A stretch of DNA of 18,857 nt, taken from Chitinophagaceae bacterium (GTDB taxonomy: Bacteria; Bacteroidota; Bacteroidia; Chitinophagales; Chitinophagaceae). The first letter of the stretch is position 1, and every line of letters begins with the position of its first letter. The stretch is from NCBI GenBank assembly GCA_947442905.1, contig CANEWV010000004.1:1-18857 (forward strand). Reading direction: 5' to 3'. The translations under genes and the position numbers were made by a program. The notes under the pieces were generated by a model. That model saw only the letters and a list, made by a program, of their open reading frames with translations, was not told the origin of the DNA and ran no database searches. Below are positions 7,576-15,336 of this stretch, piece by piece.

Positions 7576-8223
7576 TACTATTACAATTTCGCCTTTCACC
7601 GATTTTGACTCAAAGTATACCGCTAAGTCTTGTAAAGTGCCCTGCTTGTTTTCTTCAAACATTTTGGTAAGCTCTCTGCTAACACTCGCTAAGCGGTCAG
7701 CTCCAAAATAGACAGCCAATTCTTTGAGGGTTTTTACAAGTCGCATAGGACTTTCATATAAGATGATAGTGCGGGGTTCGACAGCCAATTCATTTAACAT
7801 GGTTTGTCTCCCTTTTTTTAAGGGTAAAAATCCTTCAAAAACAAAGCGGTTCGTAGGAATACCGCTATTTACAAGTGCTGGCACAAAAGCAGTGGCGCCA
7901 GGCAAACATTCTACCTTAATACCTTGTTTTATGCATTCACGAACGAGTAAAAAGGCAGGGTCAGAAATACCAGGAGTCCCCGCATCCGTAATGAGTGCAA
8001 ATATTTTGCCCCCTTTTAACTGATCCACCAAGTGCTCAACTATTTTGTGTTCGTTGTGCTGATGATAGGGAGATAACGGTTTTTGTATTTGATAATGCTG
8101 AAGTAGTTTAGAAGAAGTTCGGGTGTCTTCACACAAAATAACATCTACAGATTGCAACACTTCGATACCCCTAAAAGTCATGTCTTTTAAATTACCAAGT
8201 GGTGTAGGAACCAGGTATAGCAT
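7558..8223 (-). CDS. rsmI: 16S rRNA (cytidine(1402)-2'-O)-methyltransferase RsmI
   Basis: This enzyme uses S-adenosylmethionine to 2'-O-methylate C1402 of 16S rRNA in the ribosomal P site. The 221-aa protein contains the class III (tetrapyrrole-methylase-like) signatures: VPTPLGNL (5-12), CEDTR (31-35), the SAM-binding LITDAGTPGISDPA (77-90), CLPGATA (106-112) and a terminal GEIVIVIAG strand. It is about 65 residues shorter than E. coli RsmI (286 aa) and stops right after the catalytic fold, so it lacks the small C-terminal helical domain. The reading frame ends cleanly, and I take this to be the natural short form. It begins 20 nt after the purS stop. Confidence 0.93.
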   Translation of the reverse strand: MLYLVPTPLGNLKDMTFRGIEVLQSVDVILCEDTRTSSKLLQHYQIQKPLSPYHQHNEHKIVEHLVDQLKGGKIFALITDAGTPGISDPAFLLVRECIKQGIKVECLPGATAFVPALVNSGIPTNRFVFEGFLPLKKGRQTMLNELAVEPRTIILYESPMRLVKTLKELAVYFGADRLASVSRELTKMFEENKQGTLQDLAVYFESKSVKGEIVIVIAGAE

Positions 8224-8243
8224 GGCTTTGGGGTTAATACAAC

Positions 8244-8492
8244 TTATGCTAAAAATTCAATTTCGAAATATTCCATCACTGCATTTGCAAGTAATTGCTT
8301 ACTTGCATTTTCTGCAATTACTGTAGCCGCTTCTTTACTATCTGCTTCGATTTGTAAGTTTATATTTTTACCTACACGCACATCTTGCACACCAGTAAGC
8401 GCTAAATTGTGAAGACCGCTTAAAACAGCTTTACCTTGAGGATCTAATAAATCTTTTAAGGGCATTACCTTAATCTGAACATTGAAAATCAT
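8244..8492 (-). CDS. purS: Phosphoribosylformylglycinamidine synthase subunit PurS
   Basis: PurS is the small subunit that bridges PurL and PurQ in the three-protein FGAM synthase, the fourth step of de novo purine synthesis. From the ATG at 8492 the product is 82 aa, normal for the family. Visible features are the opening strand IFNVQIKVMP, LDPQGKAV, GVQDVRVGKNINLQIEA, and the C-terminal KQLLANAVMEYFEIE. A TTG three codons upstream (8501) is possible but less likely. The ATG at 8492 forms an ATGA overlap with the pssA stop, the classic arrangement for translational coupling, and gives the standard N-terminus. purL and purQ are not in the window, so the subunit gene is separated from its partners. 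Confidence 0.93.
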   Translation of the reverse strand: MIFNVQIKVMPLKDLLDPQGKAVLSGLHNLALTGVQDVRVGKNINLQIEADSKEAATVIAENASKQLLANAVMEYFEIEFLA

Positions 8493-9265
8493 ACGTACCA
8501 ATATTTGAGGGACAAAGATAGAACTACATAAGCAATAAAAACAATGGGAACTGCGATCCAGCCAAAACTAATCGCGGAAATAAGCCCAATAGCTACTAAA
8601 ATAAGAAGTGGGAGTAGCTTTTTAAACGAAATCTGGCTAAACTTAAAAGCCATCATTGGGAGTGTTGAAACCATTAAATAGCTGCAACCCAGCACCACCA
8701 CATACCAAAACCATTTGTTGAGTAAAAGACCCGTTACCGCCGCCTGTTCTATGGGGGCATACCAATAAATAATTGGAAAAGAGGCAAAGAGGAGCCCTAC
8801 CGCTGGCACAGGAACCCCTGTAAAACCAGTGCTAGAAGGTGCTGATATATTAAACCTGGCTAGCCTATACGCGGCAGCACAAGGTAAAATAAATACGGGC
8901 AGCAGCTGAAACCAAGACGCCGATAACCCGTCCATATATTGTGCGAGTGCAAGCCTTAAAAACTGATAAGCAATTAAAGAAGGCGCTACGCCAAAACTTA
9001 CAAGATCCGCTAATGAATCCAATTGTTTACCCATTTCAGATGAGCTACCGAGTAGCCTTGCTAAAAAGCCATCAAAATAATCTACTACAGCTGCAAGTGC
9101 TAAACATAGACTAGCCCTATAAATTTGCTGCGGTATTTCAATTAAACTTTCACCTTCGGCACCGGCTGTAATAATGATGCCTGGTGTTGTGATATACACA
9201 ACAGCTATGCATCCGAAAAACAAATTCAGTAAGGTAAATAAATTAGGGATTTGCTTTTTTATCAT
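8489..9265 (-). CDS. pssA: CDP-diacylglycerol-serine O-phosphatidyltransferase
   Basis: This membrane enzyme makes phosphatidylserine from CDP-diacylglycerol and serine, the precursor of phosphatidylethanolamine. The 258-aa protein carries the complete CDP-alcohol phosphotransferase motif: Asp62, Asp65-Gly66, Ala69-Arg70, Gly79, Asp83 and Asp87, with the required spacing. The N-terminus KKQIPNLFTLLNLFFGC is typical of Gram-positive-type (subclass II) integral PssA, not the soluble E. coli form. About seven to eight hydrophobic segments follow. It starts 5 nt after the pepP stop, and its own stop overlaps the purS start (ATGA). No phosphatidylserine decarboxylase gene lies in the window. Confidence 0.93.
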   Translation of the reverse strand: MIKKQIPNLFTLLNLFFGCIAVVYITTPGIIITAGAEGESLIEIPQQIYRASLCLALAAVVDYFDGFLARLLGSSSEMGKQLDSLADLVSFGVAPSLIAYQFLRLALAQYMDGLSASWFQLLPVFILPCAAAYRLARFNISAPSSTGFTGVPVPAVGLLFASFPIIYWYAPIEQAAVTGLLLNKWFWYVVVLGCSYLMVSTLPMMAFKFSQISFKKLLPLLILVAIGLISAISFGWIAVPIVFIAYVVLSLSLKYWYV

Positions 9266-9270
9266 GCTAC

Positions 9271-10581
9271 TTATTTCTTTCTTTTGGCAGAAGTTGACTT
9301 CATCAGTGATTCAATTTCATCTACCGTGATGGGAATATTTTTCATGAGATCTATATTTCCCGTTTTTGTAATCCAAAAATTATTTTCGATACGAATACCC
9401 ATTTTTTCTTCTTCGATATAAATACCTGGCTCAATGGTAAATACCATGCCTGCTTGTATAGGCGCTGTTCTTGTTCCAAGATCGTGTACATCAAGACCTA
9501 AATGATGCGAAATGCCGTGGTATAAATATTTTCGATACGCTGGATTTTCTGGGTCTTGATTTTTAATAGCTGCTTTTGTTAGTAACCCAATTTTTTCAAA
9601 TTGCTTGGTCGCTTCTACCCCAACTTTGTCGGTGTACTGAACAATAGAAATGCCGGGTTTTAAAATAGACTTGGCATAATTATGCAAATGCAAACATGCA
9701 TTGTACACTTCTTTTTGGCGCTTGGTAAACACACCACTCACAGGCACTGTTCTTGTTAAATCGGCACAGTAACCTCCATATTCGGCACCAAAATCCATCA
9801 GTAACATTTCACCAGCTTCACATGCCTGATTGTTGGAAACATAATGAAGGGTTCTAGCCCTATCACCACTCGCAATAATGCTATGGTAAGCCGGACCTGT
9901 TGCACGCCTCTTTAAAAATTGATGATAAATTTCTGCTTCAATTTCATATTCTGTAACACCCGGTTTTATAAAACCTAAAAGATGTCTAAAAGTTTCATCC
10001 GTAATATCTATTGCCTTACCAATTACAGCAACTTCTTCTTTAGATTTTATAGCTCTTAACTTGTGCATGATTTTTGCAGCACGCTCATAACCATGGAGTG
10101 GATATTTCTCTTTCATTTCTGCAACAAACCTGTAATCTCTACTTGCAATTGCGGTAGCTTTTCTATCATTTTCGTTGGTGTCTAAATAAATGGTATCTGC
10201 CGCATGTACCCATGCTTGAAGCATCGCATCGATGGTGTCTAGCCACACGATGGTTTGAATGCCAGATATAGCCGTGCCATCAGCGGTGCGTAGCCTTTTG
10301 CCATCCCACTTTTCTTTTAATTCGTTAGGTCTTACCAGCACAAGCACCTCACGGTATTTAGGATCTGGGCAATTAGGAAATAATATAACCATCGAATCTT
10401 CCTGCTCAATACCTGACAACCAGAACAAATCGGTGTTTTGTTTAAAAGCATGAAGCGCATCTCCATTAGAAGGCCACTCGTCATTGCTTACAAAAATAGC
10501 AATGCTGTTAGGTTTCATTTCCTTCATAAACCGCTTGCGGTTATCAATAAAAATTTGCTTGTTGAGCGGTAGATATTTCAT
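9271..10581 (-). CDS. pepP: Xaa-Pro aminopeptidase (aminopeptidase P, M24B)
   Basis: This is a di-metal (usually manganese) peptidase that removes the N-terminal residue from peptides with proline at position two. The 436-aa protein has an N-terminal AMP_N creatinase-like domain (about residues 5-150) and a C-terminal pita-bread domain. All five metal ligands can be placed by motif: Asp263 and Asp274 (MDFGAEYGGYCADLTRT), His359 (HGISHHLGLDVHD), Glu384 (TIEPGIYI) and Glu399 (GIRIEN). There is no signal peptide, so it is cytosolic. Length and motifs match E. coli PepP (441 aa). It starts 50 nt after the porP-like stop, with a small hairpin between, and pssA follows 5 nt after its end. Confidence 0.94.
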   Translation of the reverse strand: MKYLPLNKQIFIDNRKRFMKEMKPNSIAIFVSNDEWPSNGDALHAFKQNTDLFWLSGIEQEDSMVILFPNCPDPKYREVLVLVRPNELKEKWDGKRLRTADGTAISGIQTIVWLDTIDAMLQAWVHAADTIYLDTNENDRKATAIASRDYRFVAEMKEKYPLHGYERAAKIMHKLRAIKSKEEVAVIGKAIDITDETFRHLLGFIKPGVTEYEIEAEIYHQFLKRRATGPAYHSIIASGDRARTLHYVSNNQACEAGEMLLMDFGAEYGGYCADLTRTVPVSGVFTKRQKEVYNACLHLHNYAKSILKPGISIVQYTDKVGVEATKQFEKIGLLTKAAIKNQDPENPAYRKYLYHGISHHLGLDVHDLGTRTAPIQAGMVFTIEPGIYIEEEKMGIRIENNFWITKTGNIDLMKNIPITVDEIESLMKSTSAKRKK

Positions 10582-10595
10582 AGCTGAAAAGGTAG

Positions 10596-10614
10596 GTGCA
10601 TGTCAATAATGCAC
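10596..10614 (-). other. Small hairpin between the porP-like gene and pepP
   Basis: GTGCAT (10596-10601) and ATGCAC (10609-10614) form a perfect 6-bp stem with a seven-base loop. It lies about 14 nt before the pepP ATG, in the only spacer of 50 nt in this run of genes. On the minus strand it is followed by CTACCTTTTC, a poor T-run, so strong termination is unlikely. A processing or mRNA stability element, or a weak attenuator separating the secretion pair from pepP, would fit. Confidence 0.3.
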
Positions 10615-10631
10615 TAAAAATAAGAAAAGAA

Positions 10632-11654
10632 TTAGAATTTCACCGAAGGACATCTCACACCCCTAGCAAGAGCCGAAGAAACAACCCCTGTTTTAATGAT
10701 AGATAATTCATAAGCACCCCTTGTATTATTGGCTGCTTTTAGGGTTGAAACAGTAGCATCGTAATTAAAGGTAAAACGGGTATCGTTTAATTGGAAGCCA
10801 AAAACAGGAATGACAGCGTCCCCATTTCGCATGTATAGCCCCAAAATCATTTGCCTAGATCCGTCTCCACTTAAATCACGATTGGCATTAACGCCCAGCA
10901 CTATTTCTGATGCAGTATTCATTTTACTTAGGTAAACATTTGGATTTACAATCCAGGATTCTCCAATTTTTACACTCGCATTTAAAAATGCCGTATACCG
11001 CATATCTAAGCTTGCATCAGAAACGAGTGGGTCAAAAAAACTTTCTCTGGGCCTATTAATATGCTGTGCACTTAAGCCTGCATTTATATAAAAATTTTCA
11101 GAAGCGAAATATGCATAATTGATACCTGCTTGTAAATCAGCGTATGAAGTTTGACTAAATGCAAATGGTTCGTTAGATGGAATGGTAACGTCAAAAAACT
11201 GACCATTCCACTGATTATCAAATGACAATTTAGCAATATCAATTCGCTTACTAATATATCCGCCCGTAAATCCAATACTCAACAAGCTACTATACCCAAG
11301 CATTTGATGATACGCCACAGACGCGTATGCACTCGTATTAATTAAATTACCAGCTCCTGCGGCGTCTCTATATAAAGCACCTCCCACACCCATCCAGCCG
11401 TTTTCAAACTTGCCCGTAAATAGTTGCGCATCGCCCCACACCGACATGGATTTAAAAGGCGTACCCACTGCACCCCACTGATTGCGGTAGTTTGCGCCGA
11501 TACGATAATCGTTATCAGGATTAAACCCTGTGTTAGCTGGGTTCACTAAAATTGGCGCATTAAAGTACTGACTAAAATGCAAGTCTTGCGCATTTGATTG
11601 CAGCATGGCTGCAACAAAAACAAGCAATAATATGAAGTGCATTTTAGATTTCAT
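10632..11654 (-). CDS. PorP/SprF family type IX secretion system membrane protein
   Basis: PorP/SprF proteins are outer-membrane beta-barrels associated with the type IX secretion system and gliding motility, and are often encoded next to the large substrate they help deliver. This 340-aa precursor has a signal peptide of about 22 residues ending SNAQ. The hallmark block DLHFSQYFNAPILVNPANTG (24-43) follows, then YRIGANYRNQW and alternating beta strands rich in Gly, Ala and aromatic residues up to the C-terminus. ATGs at 11654 and 11642 both precede the signal peptide. The first is closer to the upstream gene. Its start is 3 nt after the stop of the 1220-aa T9SS substrate gene, so the two are almost certainly co-translated and functionally paired. 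Exact role (structural barrel or substrate anchoring) is not resolved. Confidence 0.92.
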   Translation of the reverse strand: MKSKMHFILLLVFVAAMLQSNAQDLHFSQYFNAPILVNPANTGFNPDNDYRIGANYRNQWGAVGTPFKSMSVWGDAQLFTGKFENGWMGVGGALYRDAAGAGNLINTSAYASVAYHQMLGYSSLLSIGFTGGYISKRIDIAKLSFDNQWNGQFFDVTIPSNEPFAFSQTSYADLQAGINYAYFASENFYINAGLSAQHINRPRESFFDPLVSDASLDMRYTAFLNASVKIGESWIVNPNVYLSKMNTASEIVLGVNANRDLSGDGSRQMILGLYMRNGDAVIPVFGFQLNDTRFTFNYDATVSTLKAANNTRGAYELSIIKTGVVSSALARGVRCPSVKF

Positions 11655-11657
11655 GGG

Positions 11658-14600
11658 CTACCTGAGTAAAGTGATGTCTCCTTTTTTAGCTAATTTTTCG
11701 CCGGTATAAAATTCAACAACAGCACTGTAATGATAAACATCTTGTGCTTGTAATTTTCCTTTGTAATATCCATCCCAACCGGTGTTCATATCTGTGGTTA
11801 CAAAAATCAGTTCACCCCATCTATTAAAAATTTGAAAACTCACTTTGGAAATACCAAACCCTCTAACAAACACACGGTCATTAACACCATCGCCGTTAGG
11901 CGTAAAAGCAGTTGGAACACTATAGCCTACTTCTACAGTTGCATCTATGGGTGTACAAGTAGTATCTGAACAACCAGTTGCATTTGTTGCAACTAGGCAA
12001 ACATTATAGGTTGCCGTTTTTTGATATTGATACGAAATGATGGTATCACGTTTTGATGTTACAAGCGAATTACCGTCACCAAAAATCCATTTATACGTAA
12101 CAGCCCCCGTACTTGTATTTACGAGTTGTACGGGCGTATTAGGCCTTGTAGGATTGGGTGAATAAGTATATGATGCAGTGGGTTTATTAACTACTACTAA
12201 ATTTTTTATAATGGTATCCCGCTTATTACAAGTATTGGCATCAACTGCAATTAATTGAACTGGATATGTTCCAGGTCTTGCGTACACATGCGAGGGATTT
12301 GTTTGTGTAGAGGTAGCTCCATCACCAAAATCCCAGAAAAACTGCTGCCCCGCTGTTGATGTATTTCTAAAACTAGCATTAAACGGTGCGCACGCAGCTG
12401 GTGGTAATGTAAAATTAGCGATGACGTTTGGCGACAAACTAATTTGTTTGATTAAACTATCTGGACTGTTACAATAATTGGTATCACTTAATGTGAGCTT
12501 TACATTATAAACGCCTCCTACTGCGTAGGTATGTCTTATGATACCGGCTCCTGCAGCGAGTTTTGTTCCGTCTCCAAAATCCCAAGTAAAACTTTTATTG
12601 GAGAAAGGTTTAGACGCTGGCCCCGTACTGGTATTGTCAAATTCAAAAACCAATTGATCACAAGGTGGTACTTTAGAAGAAACAAATGATACACTTGCAT
12701 CATCATTTCTAACATGCATATTAATGTATGTGGTGTCAGCAATATTACAAGTACTTGAATCGATGGCAACCAATGAAACTTTAAACATACCCACTTTTGT
12801 AAAATTGTGAGAAATGGTTGCCGTATTAGAAGTTACAGGTGCTGAACCATCACCAAAATCCCAAACATAAGATTTACCCTGCGCAAGTGTGTCCGTAAAA
12901 TCTACGGTCATAGGAACACAACCAGAAGTGTCTCTAACGGTTCCTTTAATAGATGCTTTTAACCCTGCACCCACACCCGCTAAATTAAATGCCAGTTTGA
13001 TAGCGAGTAAATTACATCTAGCAGAGCTAGGATCGGCAGATAAATTATTGGGCGACCAAACACCAGCAGTGCCTCGTAATGCGGTTCCTGGAGCAGGATT
13101 AGAGCCTAAACAAGAGCATACAGATTGATAGATGGTACCGTTTTTATCGAAGCGACTGGTTCCTCCATCTACGTGATCAGCAACCGGACCATTGACCCCC
13201 GTTATAGATCCAAAAAAAGTGGCGTATAAAATATTTTTAGCACTTTTTTCGAGTACAAAAAAGTAAAGATCTTCTCCATCTGTGGTGGTACTTAATTGAC
13301 CTGCTCCAAATGTGGCAAGCCCTTTAGTTCCCGCAGATGGAAACCCTGGGGCAAGCGTCCCACCCCAACCTGACACATACACATTTTCACAACGGTCTAC
13401 TAAAAAAGCAGTGGGAGAAATATTGGGCACACTGCCTGTTCCTGTTCCAAAATTTGCTGAGTATAAAAACTGCGTAAGATCCGGTTGTAATTTGGAAATA
13501 AATTGTTTGCCCGTTGCCTGATTACCGCCACTATTAAATGGAGAATTAATAATGGGCCAAGCTACCGTTGTGGTTCCCATAATGTATGGGAAGCCGTATT
13601 TATCAAACTGAATACCATAAATAATATCGTCACCAGATGTGCCAAAATAACTGGTTGCAATTTGTCTAGAACCATCCGGACTTATACATGTTACATAACC
13701 ATCTACCTTTCCTTGATTGGTGCCAAATAAAACACCTGCTTTACTGCCTGGGAAATCAGTACTTGCAGTGGCGCCTGCTACATAAATAAATCCTGTTAAA
13801 GGATTGAGGGCAAGTACAAAAGCAGCATCATCATCACCGCCACCTAAAAAAGAACTAAAAATAACGGCGTCTAAATTTGGTGTCAATTTAACAAGTACCC
13901 CATCCTGAAAACGGGTAGTTGTTTTTTTACCTGGCAATGCTTGAAAACTTCCAGCCGTTGTTCTAAAATCTTCGGACTGTGTTACCGATGCTAAAATTAT
14001 ATTTCCGGCGCCATCCACAATGACTTCACTACGTGCATCATCTCCATAATTTCTTCGGGTAGATTCTGACACCTGTGGCTTGATATAATTAGGTCTAATA
14101 TTTACACCATCATCGGCGGTGCCACCCATGCGTACAGATCCAATAATAGATGTGCCTGTTGCATTTAATTTTGTAATCACAATATCAAATAGCCCACCCA
14201 GTGGACCATACGTAGACAAGCCCCTTACTGGATATCCAGCACCCGATGATGTTCTGCCCGCAACAATTAAATTTCCATTAGCGTCCACCACTAAACTATG
14301 GGGTTGTTCATTTCCTTTTCCACCAATATAGGTTGCATACATCCTGTTCACACCACTTGGGTCAAATTTAATGATACCCATATCCATAGCGCCAATATCA
14401 CCCTCTAGAACACCGCCACCAAAAGTAGTTTGAAAGGCACCATTGCTAACAGGAAAAGTTCCAGAAGTACCAAACACGATACCGCCCGCATAAAAATTTC
14501 CTTGCGCATCATAAGTGGCAGTAAAGCCCCAATTATCTGCAGTACTACCTGTGTATCCAAAAAATACAATGGATGGATCAATCACAAGCGTTTCCGTTTT

Positions 14601-15320
14601 ATCGTAATCTCCTGCAATTGAAAACTTAACAATATTTCCTTTTACGGTGTAATCACAATTCACTTCTTTTTTGCCATCCTTTTTTAATTGATAAGTATAA
14701 GGAGCTAATTCAGAAACAGTGGTTACCCTTGTTTTTATTTCTAGTGCGCGGTTTTTTAATTTAATGCCATCAGCACCTTCTATGTACAGTGCGATTTTTG
14801 AAACGTCTGCTCCAGGATGCACGATAATATCATACTTTAACTGTGCATCATTTGTGTAGTACCTGATATCAATACCCGGATACAAATCTTTGTAAACAAC
14901 TGCTTTGTATATTTTGCAATCACTTGCCCATTTAGTAGAATCATTTCCTATAAAATAATTATTATAAGAAGGCTGTATTTTTTCAGGAAAAATGGTAGGG
15001 TTAGGATTTGCATTTAAAAATTTTACTTCATATGCATGTGAATGCAAGACGCCGTCAAAATTTTCTGGCGTTGTTGCAACATGATTTTTTTCGCGAGGGT
15101 GTGTGTTGATTGCCGCTAAATCTTGTGGGTTGTGCACGAGCACTCTATACCCATTATTTTGAAGTGCAAAAGCACCAGCCACTGTTTGCGCCTGAAATTT
15201 TATAGCGCTTGGCCACTGCCCTTTATTTTCTATAAATTCTAGGTACTGCTGCGCGCTCACCTCCATAATTGAGAGGGTGAAAAGTAATAGTAGCATACTA
15301 AATAATCTGCGCAGCAACAT
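11658..15320 (-). CDS. T9SS-exported protein: SBBP-type repeats, four PKD domains and gliding-type C-terminal sorting domain
   Basis: This is a large secreted, probably surface-attached protein of 1220 aa. In order it has a signal peptide (about 1-23, ending VSA), an N-terminal ENKGQWP-type domain (about 25-250), and a long repeat region (about 250-780) with recurrent motifs such as YIGGKGNEQPHSL and SSFLGGGDDDAA, typical of SBBP beta-propeller-like repeats. Four PKD domains then follow at about 790-870, 875-962, 965-1044 and 1046-1130. The first three hold WDFGDG and the fourth WIFGDG. The C-terminal 85 residues (PTAFTPNGDGVND, IFNRWGE, GWDGYYKGK) form a type B T9SS sorting domain (CHU_C), which directs export through the PorP/SprF-linked route. 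It is probably an adhesin or matrix protein, with ligand unknown. The paired porP-like gene starts 3 nt downstream, and recG ends 16 nt upstream. Confidence 0.92.
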   Translation of the reverse strand: MLLRRLFSMLLLLFTLSIMEVSAQQYLEFIENKGQWPSAIKFQAQTVAGAFALQNNGYRVLVHNPQDLAAINTHPREKNHVATTPENFDGVLHSHAYEVKFLNANPNPTIFPEKIQPSYNNYFIGNDSTKWASDCKIYKAVVYKDLYPGIDIRYYTNDAQLKYDIIVHPGADVSKIALYIEGADGIKLKNRALEIKTRVTTVSELAPYTYQLKKDGKKEVNCDYTVKGNIVKFSIAGDYDKTETLVIDPSIVFFGYTGSTADNWGFTATYDAQGNFYAGGIVFGTSGTFPVSNGAFQTTFGGGVLEGDIGAMDMGIIKFDPSGVNRMYATYIGGKGNEQPHSLVVDANGNLIVAGRTSSGAGYPVRGLSTYGPLGGLFDIVITKLNATGTSIIGSVRMGGTADDGVNIRPNYIKPQVSESTRRNYGDDARSEVIVDGAGNIILASVTQSEDFRTTAGSFQALPGKKTTTRFQDGVLVKLTPNLDAVIFSSFLGGGDDDAAFVLALNPLTGFIYVAGATASTDFPGSKAGVLFGTNQGKVDGYVTCISPDGSRQIATSYFGTSGDDIIYGIQFDKYGFPYIMGTTTVAWPIINSPFNSGGNQATGKQFISKLQPDLTQFLYSANFGTGTGSVPNISPTAFLVDRCENVYVSGWGGTLAPGFPSAGTKGLATFGAGQLSTTTDGEDLYFFVLEKSAKNILYATFFGSITGVNGPVADHVDGGTSRFDKNGTIYQSVCSCLGSNPAPGTALRGTAGVWSPNNLSADPSSARCNLLAIKLAFNLAGVGAGLKASIKGTVRDTSGCVPMTVDFTDTLAQGKSYVWDFGDGSAPVTSNTATISHNFTKVGMFKVSLVAIDSSTCNIADTTYINMHVRNDDASVSFVSSKVPPCDQLVFEFDNTSTGPASKPFSNKSFTWDFGDGTKLAAGAGIIRHTYAVGGVYNVKLTLSDTNYCNSPDSLIKQISLSPNVIANFTLPPAACAPFNASFRNTSTAGQQFFWDFGDGATSTQTNPSHVYARPGTYPVQLIAVDANTCNKRDTIIKNLVVVNKPTASYTYSPNPTRPNTPVQLVNTSTGAVTYKWIFGDGNSLVTSKRDTIISYQYQKTATYNVCLVATNATGCSDTTCTPIDATVEVGYSVPTAFTPNGDGVNDRVFVRGFGISKVSFQIFNRWGELIFVTTDMNTGWDGYYKGKLQAQDVYHYSAVVEFYTGEKLAKKGDITLLR

Positions 15321-15336
15321 CTTGTTTTTTTATAAG

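Noticed and set aside
7558..8223. Truncation of rsmI, which is about 65 residues shorter than the E. coli protein
   Set aside because: The catalytic fold is complete and the frame ends cleanly after the last strand. Absence of the C-terminal helical domain is taken as the natural short form.
8244..8501. TTG at 8501 as the purS start
   Set aside because: The ATG at 8492 gives the standard N-terminus and an ATGA overlap with the pssA stop.
11930..12960. Recurring similar DNA stretches (TCACCAAAATCCCA-like) as a nucleotide repeat or CRISPR-like array
   Set aside because: They encode the WDFGDG core of successive PKD domains, with irregular spacing and divergent flanks, so they are protein-domain repeats.
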